41,546 nt of DNA from the NCBI GenBank assembly GCA_014871665.1, contig WGSL01000011.1:1-41546 (forward strand), written 5' to 3'. Below are positions 34,001-41,546 of the stretch, piece after piece. This stretch comes from Collinsella sp. Its GTDB lineage: Bacteria > Actinomycetota > Coriobacteriia > Coriobacteriales > Coriobacteriaceae. The translations under genes were made by a program, and so were the position numbers. Numbering within the stretch: the stretch's first letter is position 1; every line of letters starts with the position of its first letter. The notes under the pieces are model-generated. The model was given only the letters and a program-made list of their open reading frames with translations. It ran no database searches and was not told where the DNA came from.

Positions 34001-34831
34001 ATGGGTTGCGAGCACGCACAGGCCGCCGGCGGACAAACGTCGCCGTCGCAATTTGAGGAGAACACGCTGTCCGAGGTCAAACGCGTCATCGCCGTGCTTT
34101 CCGGCAAGGGCGGTGTCGGCAAGTCGTTTGTCACCGGTGCCATCGCCACCGAGCTTGCCCGTCACGGCCACAAGGTCGGCGTCCTCGATGCCGACATCAC
34201 CGGTCCCTCTATCCCCAAGATGTTCGGCATGAGCGGACGCCACGTCCATGCCCTTGGCAACCTCATGCTGCCCGAAATCTCCGAGCACGGCGTCAAGGTC
34301 ATGAGCTCCAACCTTCTGCTCCAAAACGAGACCGACCCCGTCCTTTGGCGCGGTCCGGTCATCGCAGGCGCCATTAGGCAGTTCTGGAGCGAGACCTCGT
34401 GGGGCCCCATCGACTACCTGCTGGTCGACATGCCTCCGGGAACAGGCGACGTCGCTCTCACCGTCTTCCAGTCACTGCCCGTCGACGGCATCGTCATCGT
34501 CACGAGCCCGCAGGATCTGGTCTCGATGATCGTCGCCAAGGCGGTCAACATGGCCGAGAAGATGAACGTCCCCATTCTGGGCATCGTCGAAAACATGAGC
34601 TATATTGAGTGCCCCGACTGCGGCAAGAAGATCGAGGTCTTTGGCAAGAGCAAGCTCCCCGAGGTCGCAGAGCGCTATAACCTCGACATCTTGGGCACGC
34701 TTCCCATCAATCCGTCACTCGCCGAGGCCTGCGATAAGGGCGAGGTCGAGACCGCGCTGCCCGATGGCATGTTGCCCAAGGCAGTCTCTGCCGTCGAGGC
34801 CATTACCCCGCACGAGACCGACGAGGCCTAA
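34001..34831 (+). CDS. Mrp/ApbC family iron-sulfur carrier ATPase
   Basis: A P-loop ATPase of 276 residues that loads or carries Fe-S clusters for target proteins. The deviant Walker A is GKGGVGKS at 35-42, the family segment DADITGPSIPKMFG follows, then the motif DMPPGTGDVALT. The cluster-binding CxxC is in IECPDCGKK near residue 204. AAAGGAG precedes the ATG at 34001. A TACAAT box at 33940-33945 and a GC-rich dyad GGGGCCCCGGCCCC at 33965-33978 lie in front. It directly abuts the next oxidoreductase gene (TAA then GTG), suggesting a shared role in redox or cluster supply. Confidence 0.9.
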   Translation: MGCEHAQAAGGQTSPSQFEENTLSEVKRVIAVLSGKGGVGKSFVTGAIATELARHGHKVGVLDADITGPSIPKMFGMSGRHVHALGNLMLPEISEHGVKVMSSNLLLQNETDPVLWRGPVIAGAIRQFWSETSWGPIDYLLVDMPPGTGDVALTVFQSLPVDGIVIVTSPQDLVSMIVAKAVNMAEKMNVPILGIVENMSYIECPDCGKKIEVFGKSKLPEVAERYNLDILGTLPINPSLAEACDKGEVETALPDGMLPKAVSAVEAITPHETDEA

Positions 34832-36103
34832 GTGAACACGAGCGCCTTCTATGACGTCCTGGTAATCGGCGGCGGGGCTTCAGGCCTCGCCGCCGCCATT
34901 ACGGCCGCACGTGCTGGCAAAAGCGTCTGCATCGTTGAGCGCGATGTCGCCTGCGGCCTTAAGCTCCTTGCGACCGGTAACGGCCGCTGCAACCTCTCCA
35001 ACGAATCGATTGATCCTCAGCGGTATAACCACCCCGCATTCGTCGAATCCGTCATGGGCCCCCAGCCCGAACAAGAGCTTATGGGTTTCTTCTCCTCGCT
35101 GGGCATCATGACAACCTCCGAGGAAGGCCGGCTGTACCCGCGCTCCCTTCGCGCCGAATCGGTGCGCGACGCGCTTCTCAACGTTTGCAACCGCCTAGGT
35201 ATCACCTTAATCTGCGGAGCCAACGTTGCCTCGGCGCACAAAGTTTCCGAAGGCTGGGCACTCCAAATAGACCGTCCAGCGCGGGCGCTCAAGGCAAAAA
35301 AGCACGACGACCGAAAATCGGAGCTCCGCTCGCTTCGGAAAACGCTCGCCGATGTCCCTCGCAAGAACGAGGCCCTGCAGGCACATGCCGTAATTATCGC
35401 CACGGGCGGCAACCCCACCGGTATCGCCGATACGTTTAGCCTCCCCCTCACTTCGCTGCGCCCCATCCTCTGCCCCGTATCGGCAACGGTCGTTGGCGAT
35501 CGGGCGGCACTCAAGACGTTGGATGGTCTGCGCGTCCGCGCCCGCTTGACGCTCACCCGTAACCATAGTGAGCTCTGGCACGAAGACGGTGAAGTACTGT
35601 TTCGAGCCTTCGGCATCTCGGGCGTCGCTGTCTTCAACCTCTCCCGTCGTATCCAGCGCGGCGATACGATCCTGCTCGACGTTTTCCCCGACCTCTCCAA
35701 AGACGAGCTGCTCGATATGCTCAACCGGCGCGTTGAGCTGCTCGGCGGCTTTTCGCCCCGCGATCCCCGTTGGCTCGACGGCACGCTCGCCCCGCAACTC
35801 TCCCGCGTCGTCTGTACAGCGTTCGAGCAGTGCCATCCAGGCTCCAACGATGTCATCCACCTGGTCTCGATCCTCAAGCACTTTAAGTTGCTCGTCGAGG
35901 GAACAGCCGAGGAGCGCTCGGCGCAGGTCACGCGTGGTGGCGTATCTGTCGAGAGCATCTCAACACCCAGTCTACGCGCGCGCAGCGTTGTCGACGCCCC
36001 GCTTTACGTCTGCGGCGAAGCGCTCGACATCGACGCCGATTGCGGAGGCTTTAACCTTGCGTGGGCCTGGCTCTCGGGCATTCGCGCTGCAAGCAGCCTG
36101 TAG
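34832..36103 (+). CDS. HI0933/BaiN-family FAD-dependent oxidoreductase
   Basis: A cytosolic flavoprotein of 423 residues. The FAD-binding GGGASG is at 12-17, and the family marks are LLATGNGRCNLSN and the C-terminal GEALDIDADCGGFNLAWAW (19 residues). BaiN of Clostridium scindens belongs to this family and was linked to bile acid dehydroxylation; other members have no known substrate, and I do not claim bile acid activity here. The GTG start follows the mrp stop with no gap, with a modest GAGG upstream. An insertion-like basic stretch (residues about 150-180, rich in Lys/Arg) looks less conserved. Confidence 0.87.
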   Translation: MNTSAFYDVLVIGGGASGLAAAITAARAGKSVCIVERDVACGLKLLATGNGRCNLSNESIDPQRYNHPAFVESVMGPQPEQELMGFFSSLGIMTTSEEGRLYPRSLRAESVRDALLNVCNRLGITLICGANVASAHKVSEGWALQIDRPARALKAKKHDDRKSELRSLRKTLADVPRKNEALQAHAVIIATGGNPTGIADTFSLPLTSLRPILCPVSATVVGDRAALKTLDGLRVRARLTLTRNHSELWHEDGEVLFRAFGISGVAVFNLSRRIQRGDTILLDVFPDLSKDELLDMLNRRVELLGGFSPRDPRWLDGTLAPQLSRVVCTAFEQCHPGSNDVIHLVSILKHFKLLVEGTAEERSAQVTRGGVSVESISTPSLRARSVVDAPLYVCGEALDIDADCGGFNLAWAWLSGIRAASSL

Positions 36104-36132
36104 CCGCGCAGTCTATAATCAAAAACGCATTC

Positions 36133-36166
36133 GGGCCGTCTGGGATACCGGACGGCCTCTTTCTTG
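36133..36166 (+). terminator. Terminator-like hairpin before the second flavoprotein gene
   Basis: GGCCGTC (36134-36140) pairs with GACGGCC (36151-36157) and is followed by TCTTTCTT. It may end the mrp-flavoprotein transcript. A TATAAT at 36114-36119 lies just upstream, so it may instead sit in the leader of the next gene. Confidence 0.7.
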
Positions 36167-36183
36167 CCTCTAAGGAGACCTCG

Positions 36184-37824
36184 ATGATCGAAATCACCCA
36201 AGTCAACGCGTCGCTCGATGAAGCCGGCGATGAAAATACCTGCCTCATTGTTGGCAAGCGAGTCGCCAAGCGCATCCTACGTTGCAAGGACTCCGAGATC
36301 AAGTCCATCGAACTCCACCGCAAGTCAATCGACGCTCGCAAAAAACGAGACGTCCATTTTATCCTGAGCTTTCGTGTTGAGCTGACTAGTCCCCACCTCG
36401 AGCGAGAAGCGGTCGACAGCGTTGCCGAGCGTGACCGCTCGCGCGTACGCGCGATAGAAGACGATGAGCCTTCATTCCCCTCCCCCGTCTCCGACGCACC
36501 TCAAGAACGCCCTGTCGTTGTCGGCGCCGGATGCGCCGGCCTTTTCGCTGCGCTCACGCTCGCCAAAGCAGGTCTTAAGCCCTTGCTTATCGAGCGCGGC
36601 GACCCGGCATTTCGCCGCTCGCAGACGATCGACCTCTTTCTAAAGGAGCGCATCCTCGACACCGAGAGCAATATTCAGTTTGGTCTGGGCGGCGCGGGGA
36701 CCTTCTCGGACGGCAAGCTCAATACGGGAACAAAAAATCCCGCCCATCGCCTTATCCTCGAAACCTTCGTCGAGGCGGGTGCGCCCCGCGATATTCTGTG
36801 GGATGCCAAGCCGCACATTGGCTCCGACATCCTTCCCAAGGTTGTCACCGCTATATCCCAGCGCATCGAGCAGCTCGGAGGTGTCGTCCGTTATCGAACG
36901 AAGCTCGTCGACATTCGCATCGACGCGTCTGGCGCCATCACCGGTATTGATGTCCAATCGTCCCAAGACGCCGCTTACGAGCCAATCGAGACAAAGCACC
37001 TCATCCTCGCCTGCGGGCATTCTGCTCGCGATATTTTTGAGCTCCTTAAGGACCACAACGTGGCCCTCACACAAAAGACCTTTGCCATGGGCGTTCGCAT
37101 CGAGCATCCGCAACGCGACATCGACAGAGCCCAATATGGAGCCTCGGCGGGACATCCAGCGCTCGGGGCGGCCCCCTACAAACTTGTTGCCCATCTTCCC
37201 AACGGTCGCAGCGTGTTCTCGTTTTGCATGTGCCCCGGCGGACAGGTTGTTGCCGCCTCTTCAGAACCGTGCCATCTGTGCGTCAACGGGGCTAGTCTCA
37301 ATGCCCGCGACGGACGCAACGCAAATGCCGCCCTGCTCGTTAACGTCACGCCTGAGGACCTTCCCAACGATGACCCGCTCGCCGGCATCGAGCTCCAGCG
37401 TGCCTGCGAGGCGGCCGCCTATCGCCTGGGCGGTTCCAACTGGAACGCACCGGCACAACTCGTCGGAGATTTCCTCGCAGGACGCGCCAGCAAGGCGCCC
37501 GGAAAGGTAAAGCCCACCTATCCGCTCGGTGTGACCTGGACGGCAATTGACGAAGCCCTACCGCAGCATATCGTCGAGTCGCTCCGCCTGGGACTTCCCC
37601 TACTCGGAAAAAAGCTACGAGGCTACGACCGTCCCGATGCCGTTCTTACCGGCGTGGAGACTCGTTCGAGCTCACCTGTCACTGTCACCCGAGACCGAAC
37701 GTGCCATGCCGTGTCGACCCCGGGCCTCTACCCTTGTGGCGAGGGAGCTGGATATGCCGGCGGCATCATGAGCGCGGCCACCGACGGCATCCGTTGTGCC
37801 GAAGCCCTGATCGCGGACCTCTAA
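36184..37824 (+). CDS. Uncharacterised FAD-dependent dehydrogenase (COG2509 type)
   Basis: A flavoprotein of 546 residues. An N-terminal domain of about 100 residues, rich in charged residues (VGKRVAKRILRCKDSEIKS), precedes the FAD-binding fold VVVGAGCAGLFAALTLAKAG near 155. Family marks are RRSQTIDLFLK, NIQFGLGGAGTFSDGKLNTG, FCMCPGGQVVAASSEP and the closing GEGAGYAGGIMSAATDGI. The reaction is not known for the family. The ATG at 36184 has TAAGGAGA upstream; earlier in-frame residues overlap the previous gene and are not homologous. It is unrelated in detail to the HI0933-type gene before it. Confidence 0.88.
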   Translation: MIEITQVNASLDEAGDENTCLIVGKRVAKRILRCKDSEIKSIELHRKSIDARKKRDVHFILSFRVELTSPHLEREAVDSVAERDRSRVRAIEDDEPSFPSPVSDAPQERPVVVGAGCAGLFAALTLAKAGLKPLLIERGDPAFRRSQTIDLFLKERILDTESNIQFGLGGAGTFSDGKLNTGTKNPAHRLILETFVEAGAPRDILWDAKPHIGSDILPKVVTAISQRIEQLGGVVRYRTKLVDIRIDASGAITGIDVQSSQDAAYEPIETKHLILACGHSARDIFELLKDHNVALTQKTFAMGVRIEHPQRDIDRAQYGASAGHPALGAAPYKLVAHLPNGRSVFSFCMCPGGQVVAASSEPCHLCVNGASLNARDGRNANAALLVNVTPEDLPNDDPLAGIELQRACEAAAYRLGGSNWNAPAQLVGDFLAGRASKAPGKVKPTYPLGVTWTAIDEALPQHIVESLRLGLPLLGKKLRGYDRPDAVLTGVETRSSSPVTVTRDRTCHAVSTPGLYPCGEGAGYAGGIMSAATDGIRCAEALIADL

Positions 37825-37851
37825 CGCACGAATTTCTGCGCGCAAAAGACA

Positions 37852-37885
37852 CAGGCCCCGAGCTCCACAGGGAACTCGGGGCCTG
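37852..37885. terminator. Bidirectional terminator between convergent genes
   Basis: An 11-base perfect stem (CAGGCCCCGAG with CTCGGGGCCTG) stands between the flavoprotein gene on the plus strand and uvrB on the minus strand. Flanks are A-rich on one side and carry TTCGCTATTTC on the other. Confidence 0.85.
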
Positions 37886-37889
37886 TTCG

Positions 37890-40130
37890 CTATTTCTTAA
37901 ACCGTGTACCCCGGCGTTTTCTGCCCGATGCGAACGTGGAACCCTTGCGGGCCTGCGAACGTAAGCGCTCGATCGTCTCGTCCTCAGACGCGCCCTCGAG
38001 CATCGCCCGAATCTGAACGACGGCATCGCGCAGGCGCGCCGCCTCCTCAAAGTCCATGGCGGCAGAAGCGTTGCGCATATCCTCTTCCATGGTTTCGACG
38101 ATCCGCACAAGCTCGTCATGCGGCAGTTCTTCCAACTGCTCCGCAAGTGTCTGCTCTGGCGCCACCGTTTCCGGCACGCCGCCCTCGCCCGACTCATCGG
38201 GCGTATAGAATGCGCCATGACCAAGAGAGTCGCCCTTCGAGCGCCCCTTGGAACCCACAGTTTTTTCGGCCTCGGCAATAAAACTTGAGATGTCGTTGAT
38301 GGCCTTGCGCACTGTCTTGGGCACAATGCCATGCTCTTCGTTATATGCCATCTGAATCTCGCGACGGCGCTGCGTCTCCTCGATGGCCTCTTTCATCGAA
38401 TCGGTCACAACGTCCGCATACATGATGACTTCGCCATCGGCGTTACGGGCCGCGCGGCCAATCGTCTGAATCAGCGAACGGCGGTTGCGCAAGAATCCTT
38501 CCTTATCGGCATCGAGAATTGCCACCAGTGAGACCTCGGGAAGATCCAAGCCCTCGCGAAGCAGGTTGATGCCAACGAGAACATCGATCTTGCCCTCGCG
38601 CAGCGTTCGCAGGATCTCGACACGGTCCATTGTCGCCGTATCAGAATGCATGTAATTGACCTTAATGCCCGCATCAAGCAGATGGTCGGTCAGGTCCTCG
38701 GCCATGCGCTTGGTCAACGTGGTCACCAGCACGCGCTCCTTGCGGGCAACGCGCTCGCGAATCTCGTCCTCAAGATCGTCAATCTGACCGCGAACCGGAC
38801 GCACATCGATCTTGGGATCGAGCAGACCGGTCGGACGAATAATCTGCTCAACGTCGTTCTGGCTAACCCGCAGCTCATAGTCGCCCGGTGTTGCCGAAAC
38901 GTAGATGAACTGGGGTATCCTTGCCTCAAACTCATCGAAACGAAGCGGGCGGTTATCGAGCGCCGAGGGCAGGCGAAAACCGTGTTCCACCAGCGTCACC
39001 TTACGCGAGCGGTCACCTTCGTGCATGCCGCGAATCTGCGGCACCGTCACATGGCTCTCATCGATGATGCAGAGCATATCCTTGGGAAAGTAATCGATTA
39101 GGGTAAACGGCGGCTCACCCGGCTTGCGACCGTCCAGATGACGCGAGTAGTTCTCGATGCCGTTGCAAAAGCCCATCGTCTCGAGCATCTCAAGATCATA
39201 ATCGGTGCGCTGCTGCAGACGCTGCGCCTCGAGCAACTTGTCGGTCGCCTTGAGCTCCGCCACGCGCTTCTCGCACTCTTCGCTGATCGATTTCAGAGCC
39301 GCCTTGACCTTCGGCTTCTCGGTCACATAGTGTGATGCCGGCCATACGGGGATGGCCTCGTACTCACGAAGCATCTCACCGGTGACCTCATCGATCTCGG
39401 CAATCAGCTCGACCTCGTCGCCAAAGAACTCAAACCGCAACGGATGCTCAGCATAAGGCGGATACACGTCGACAACATCGCCGCGCACGCGGAACGTGCC
39501 ACGCGCCAGGTCATAGTCATTGCGATCATATTGAATGTCGATAAGCGCATGGATAAAGTCATCGCGCTCGAGCGGCACCTTCTTGTCGACGTTTGGAGCC
39601 AGACCTGCATAGTCCTCAGGAGAGCCAATGCCATAGATACACGAGACCGATGCGACAACGATCACATCGCGTCGAGAGAGCAGCGATGCGGTCGCCTGAT
39701 GTCGCAGCATCTCAACCTCTTCGTTAATCGAGGAGTCTTTCTCGATATATGTATCGCTTTGCGGCACATACGCCTCGGGCTGATAGTAGTCGTAGTACGA
39801 GACGAAGTAGACCACAGCGTTGTTGGGAAAGAACTCTTTGAGCTCGCTCGCAAGCTGAGCGGCGAGCGTTTTATTCGGAGCCATGACCAGCGTCGGCTTT
39901 CCCAGGGCCTCAATAGTCTTTGCCATCGTGAAGGTCTTGCCCGAACCAGTCACGCCCAGCAAAACCTGATAGCGGTCTCCGTCCCTCACACCCTGCACAA
40001 GCGACTCAATGGCTTTAGGCTGAGAGCCTGCAGGGTCATAGGGAGACACGACCTTAAACGGCACGTCAGAGCCTTCAACGCCAAAGCGCTTAAGTTCACC
40101 ACCAACGCGTTCTACTTCAAATTCCGCCAT
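37890..40130 (-). CDS. uvrB: UvrABC system protein B
   Basis: The helicase-like core of excision repair that hands damage from UvrA to UvrC. Walker A is GVTGSGKT at 59-66; the damage-probing beta-hairpin is YYDYYQPEAYVP; helicase motifs include IIDESH and RAARNADGEVIMYAD. The C-terminal UVR motif that binds UvrC is AAMDFEEAARLRDAVVQIR. At 746 residues it is longer than the common 660-690. The extra length is a low-complexity Gly/Ser/Glu-rich linker before the UVR motif and a basic tail. The ATG at 40130 has AGGAG upstream; TATACT at 40156-40161 is a likely -10. Confidence 0.96.
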   Translation of the reverse strand: MAEFEVERVGGELKRFGVEGSDVPFKVVSPYDPAGSQPKAIESLVQGVRDGDRYQVLLGVTGSGKTFTMAKTIEALGKPTLVMAPNKTLAAQLASELKEFFPNNAVVYFVSYYDYYQPEAYVPQSDTYIEKDSSINEEVEMLRHQATASLLSRRDVIVVASVSCIYGIGSPEDYAGLAPNVDKKVPLERDDFIHALIDIQYDRNDYDLARGTFRVRGDVVDVYPPYAEHPLRFEFFGDEVELIAEIDEVTGEMLREYEAIPVWPASHYVTEKPKVKAALKSISEECEKRVAELKATDKLLEAQRLQQRTDYDLEMLETMGFCNGIENYSRHLDGRKPGEPPFTLIDYFPKDMLCIIDESHVTVPQIRGMHEGDRSRKVTLVEHGFRLPSALDNRPLRFDEFEARIPQFIYVSATPGDYELRVSQNDVEQIIRPTGLLDPKIDVRPVRGQIDDLEDEIRERVARKERVLVTTLTKRMAEDLTDHLLDAGIKVNYMHSDTATMDRVEILRTLREGKIDVLVGINLLREGLDLPEVSLVAILDADKEGFLRNRRSLIQTIGRAARNADGEVIMYADVVTDSMKEAIEETQRRREIQMAYNEEHGIVPKTVRKAINDISSFIAEAEKTVGSKGRSKGDSLGHGAFYTPDESGEGGVPETVAPEQTLAEQLEELPHDELVRIVETMEEDMRNASAAMDFEEAARLRDAVVQIRAMLEGASEDETIERLRSQARKGSTFASGRKRRGTRFKK

Positions 40131-40155
40131 GGATACTCCTAACTCATATATCTGC

Positions 40156-40161
40156 AGTATA
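40156..40161 (-). promoter_or_regulatory. Candidate -10 box for uvrB
   Basis: TATACT on the minus strand, 26 bases before the uvrB start, in the 51-base gap after the transglycosylase gene. No clear -35 and no LexA-like box are visible here. Confidence 0.4.
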
Positions 40162-40181
40162 CGCAGGCGGCAGGCATAGTC

Positions 40182-40763
40182 CTATACGAACCGATCGGGA
40201 TAGAGGGTTTTGTAGCGAACCCAGGCATTATTGACACGAATCAGATACGCCTGCGTCTCGGGAAAGGTGATTGCATTATGAAGCGACGTACTCTGCTGCG
40301 CCCATCCGTCGACATTGCCCATGCCGGCGTTATAGGCGGCATGGGCAATGTCAGTCGACCCGTTAAAATACGCTAGAAGATACGAAAGATACGCACAGCC
40401 AAACTCGATATTCGTAGCCGGATCGTTAAGGTTGTCGGCCGAATACTCGCCACCGTCGACAAGGCCCTTGGCGATCATATCCTGGGCAGTCTCGGGCATC
40501 AGCTGCATCAATCCCTGAGCACCCTGATTCGACTCGGCCTCGGGATCCCAATTCGATTCAGACTTAATGACAGCGCACACCAGATACGGATCCAGATTAT
40601 GCGAAATACTGGATTGCTTTACATACGCCTCGTAGTCAATCGGATACAGCGGCTTAAAGAAAGCGGCAGGAGCATATGAGTAAACGAATGAGATAAGGCC
40701 GAAGGCAAAAACGGCAGCCAGCGGTATAAGGCGATACCACGTAAGGAAACGTGTCTTAGGCAT
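40182..40763 (-). CDS. Small membrane-anchored lytic transglycosylase (SLT domain)
   Basis: A peptidoglycan-cleaving enzyme of 193 residues. One N-terminal membrane helix (about 10-30) anchors it outside the cell. The SLT domain starts near residue 48 and has catalytic Glu69 in KSESNWDPEA, then SNQGAQGLMQLMPETA and AAYNAGMGNVDGW. The ATG at 40763 overlaps the coaE stop by eight bases, so the two are translationally coupled. Substrate-specific type (Slt70-like, family 23) is inferred from these motifs. Confidence 0.92.
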   Translation of the reverse strand: MPKTRFLTWYRLIPLAAVFAFGLISFVYSYAPAAFFKPLYPIDYEAYVKQSSISHNLDPYLVCAVIKSESNWDPEAESNQGAQGLMQLMPETAQDMIAKGLVDGGEYSADNLNDPATNIEFGCAYLSYLLAYFNGSTDIAHAAYNAGMGNVDGWAQQSTSLHNAITFPETQAYLIRVNNAWVRYKTLYPDRFV

Positions 40764-41397
40764 CGGCCTCCTCCTTATCCGCTACATCCCCGAACCCATG
40801 GCGCGAAAGCCATGCGTCCAGTTGTTCAAAGAGCGAGTTATCGTCTGCCGCATTGTCAATCACAGTTGTAGCGAGATTGCACAGCGCAGACTCTTCGGGC
40901 TGGCAAGCAGAACGGGCATCAAAATCAGATGGCTCCATGCCACGTTGAATAGCGCGCTCGCGACGAACTGACAAAGGGGCGCTGATGACCAAAATTTCAT
41001 CAGCCAAGCCAAATGCATCCTCAAAACCAGTCGGAGCAGAAACCTCGACCACCGCAAAAGGATAACGGGGAGATGAAACCGTACAACAAACCGGATCGAG
41101 AATCCTAAGCGAAAGCTGTTCAATCAGAATGGGATGCACGATGTCATTGAGCCGTGCGACCGAATCAGGAGAAGCGAAAGCTCGAGAAGCGAGGATGCCG
41201 CGGCGGATGCCGCCTTCCTCATCCAAAATGTCCCAACCGAATTCATCCGCGAGTGTATTGACGATATCAGAGCCCGGCACATACAGCGATTTTGCAAGCT
41301 CATCCAGATCGATAAGCATAGCGCCACGAGATTCGAAATAGCGGCAGGCAGTTGACTTACCCGAAGCAATATTGCCCAAGACAAATACGGTAAACAT
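40756..41397 (-). CDS. coaE: Dephospho-CoA kinase
   Basis: Last step of coenzyme A synthesis: ATP-dependent phosphorylation of dephospho-CoA. It has 213 residues from the ATG at 41397. The P-loop GNIASGKST is at 8-16, followed by the family block LIDLDELAKSLYVPGSDI (normal form DAD). A LID-type segment RRERAIQRG is present, and HPILIE is recognisable. The sequence is more divergent than the neighbouring repair genes, for example VLGNIASGKS in place of LTGGIGSGKS, but length and order of motifs fit. AGGGAGGG precedes the start. The link of coaE to uvrB is common in Actinobacteria. Confidence 0.85.
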   Translation of the reverse strand: MFTVFVLGNIASGKSTACRYFESRGAMLIDLDELAKSLYVPGSDIVNTLADEFGWDILDEEGGIRRGILASRAFASPDSVARLNDIVHPILIEQLSLRILDPVCCTVSSPRYPFAVVEVSAPTGFEDAFGLADEILVISAPLSVRRERAIQRGMEPSDFDARSACQPEESALCNLATTVIDNAADDNSLFEQLDAWLSRHGFGDVADKEEADA

Positions 41398-41425
41398 CAA
41401 GCCCTCCCTAACGCCAATGCGAGTA

Positions 41426-41431
41426 ATTATC
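41426..41431 (-). promoter_or_regulatory. Candidate -10 box for coaE
   Basis: GATAAT on the minus strand, 29 bases before the coaE start, in an AT-rich stretch. No convincing -35 at normal spacing. Confidence 0.3.
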
Positions 41432-41525
41432 GCTCAAATACACTAGATGGACTCAAAATACAGCCAAACAGTAAGAGCACATACGGGGGAGCTAGGTCCC
41501 AAAGCACAACGTATATACAACGCAA

Positions 41526-41546
41526 AAAAGGGGGAGGCCGCGAGGC
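41526..41546 (-). terminator. Truncated terminator at the window edge
   Basis: On the minus strand the last bases read GC-rich GGCCTCCCCC then TTTTTT. This looks like the 3' half of an intrinsic terminator for a gene beyond the window; the other arm is missing. Confidence 0.5.

Noticed and set aside
34832..36103. Bile acid dehydroxylation gene baiN
   Set aside because: The family is shared, but most HI0933-type proteins are not bai genes and no other bai gene is in the window, so I did not assign the symbol.
40186..40197. LexA box before uvrB
   Set aside because: Only the CGAAC half is present and it lies inside the transglycosylase coding end; the other half does not match.

Overview
The window reads as a chromosomal segment of a fairly GC-rich Gram-positive actinobacterium, most likely a gut member of the class Coriobacteriia such as Collinsella. 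This is a judgement from protein flavour and gene order, not a database match. Evidence: WhiA and a RapZ with the Arg-type P-loop sit next to gap-pgk-tpiA and secG, the order I remember from Actinobacteria. There are twin-arginine lipoprotein solute-binding proteins, a GTG-tolerant translation style, and recurring TATACT or TACAAT -10 boxes. I see no rRNA, tRNA, CRISPR array, transposase or integrase.

Layout. From base 84 to 31508 every gene is on the minus strand. First comes a complete oligopeptide-type ABC importer (oppA-B-C-D-F, 84-6026). Next are secG and the lower-glycolysis block gap, pgk, tpiA, gpmI (6321-11416), then whiA and rapZ (11610-13466). A nine-gene block (13568-23997) follows that looks like one sialic acid uptake and catabolism operon. 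In transcription order it is a solute-binding protein, a permease, a fused permease-ATPase, an ATPase, two tandem acetyl-esterase paralogues, an N-acetylneuraminate lyase-type aldolase, a ROK kinase and NanE. Upstream of that are uvrC, murJ, a ybaK-type deacylase and uvrA (24363-31508). The plus strand then carries an LtaS-type sulfatase-fold membrane protein, an Mrp/ApbC ATPase and two unrelated FAD-dependent oxidoreductases (31702-37824). The last genes, uvrB, a small lytic transglycosylase and coaE (37890-41397), are again on the minus strand.

How the genes fit together. The sialic acid block would import free sialic acid, remove O-acetyl groups, cleave it to N-acetylmannosamine plus pyruvate, phosphorylate the amino sugar and epimerise it to GlcNAc-6-P. 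That product feeds the glycolytic genes next door. No sialidase, nagA, nagB or dedicated regulator is in the window, so the cell may be a scavenger or may keep those genes elsewhere. All three Uvr excision-repair genes lie within 16 kb of each other.

Most notable: (1) the sialic acid block sits exactly between rapZ and uvrC, which are neighbours in other Actinobacteria, and yvcK is missing from its usual place between rapZ and whiA; (2) the second of the two tandem esterases has lost its nucleophilic serine and is probably a pseudoenzyme; (3) the aldolase keeps the catalytic Tyr and Lys of N-acetylneuraminate lyase but not the residues that contact the sialic acid glycerol tail; (4) long imperfect inverted repeats of about 100-110 bp fill two intergenic gaps inside the operon; (5) nested dyads precede the operon, and a 10-bp core there also occurs upstream of gap.
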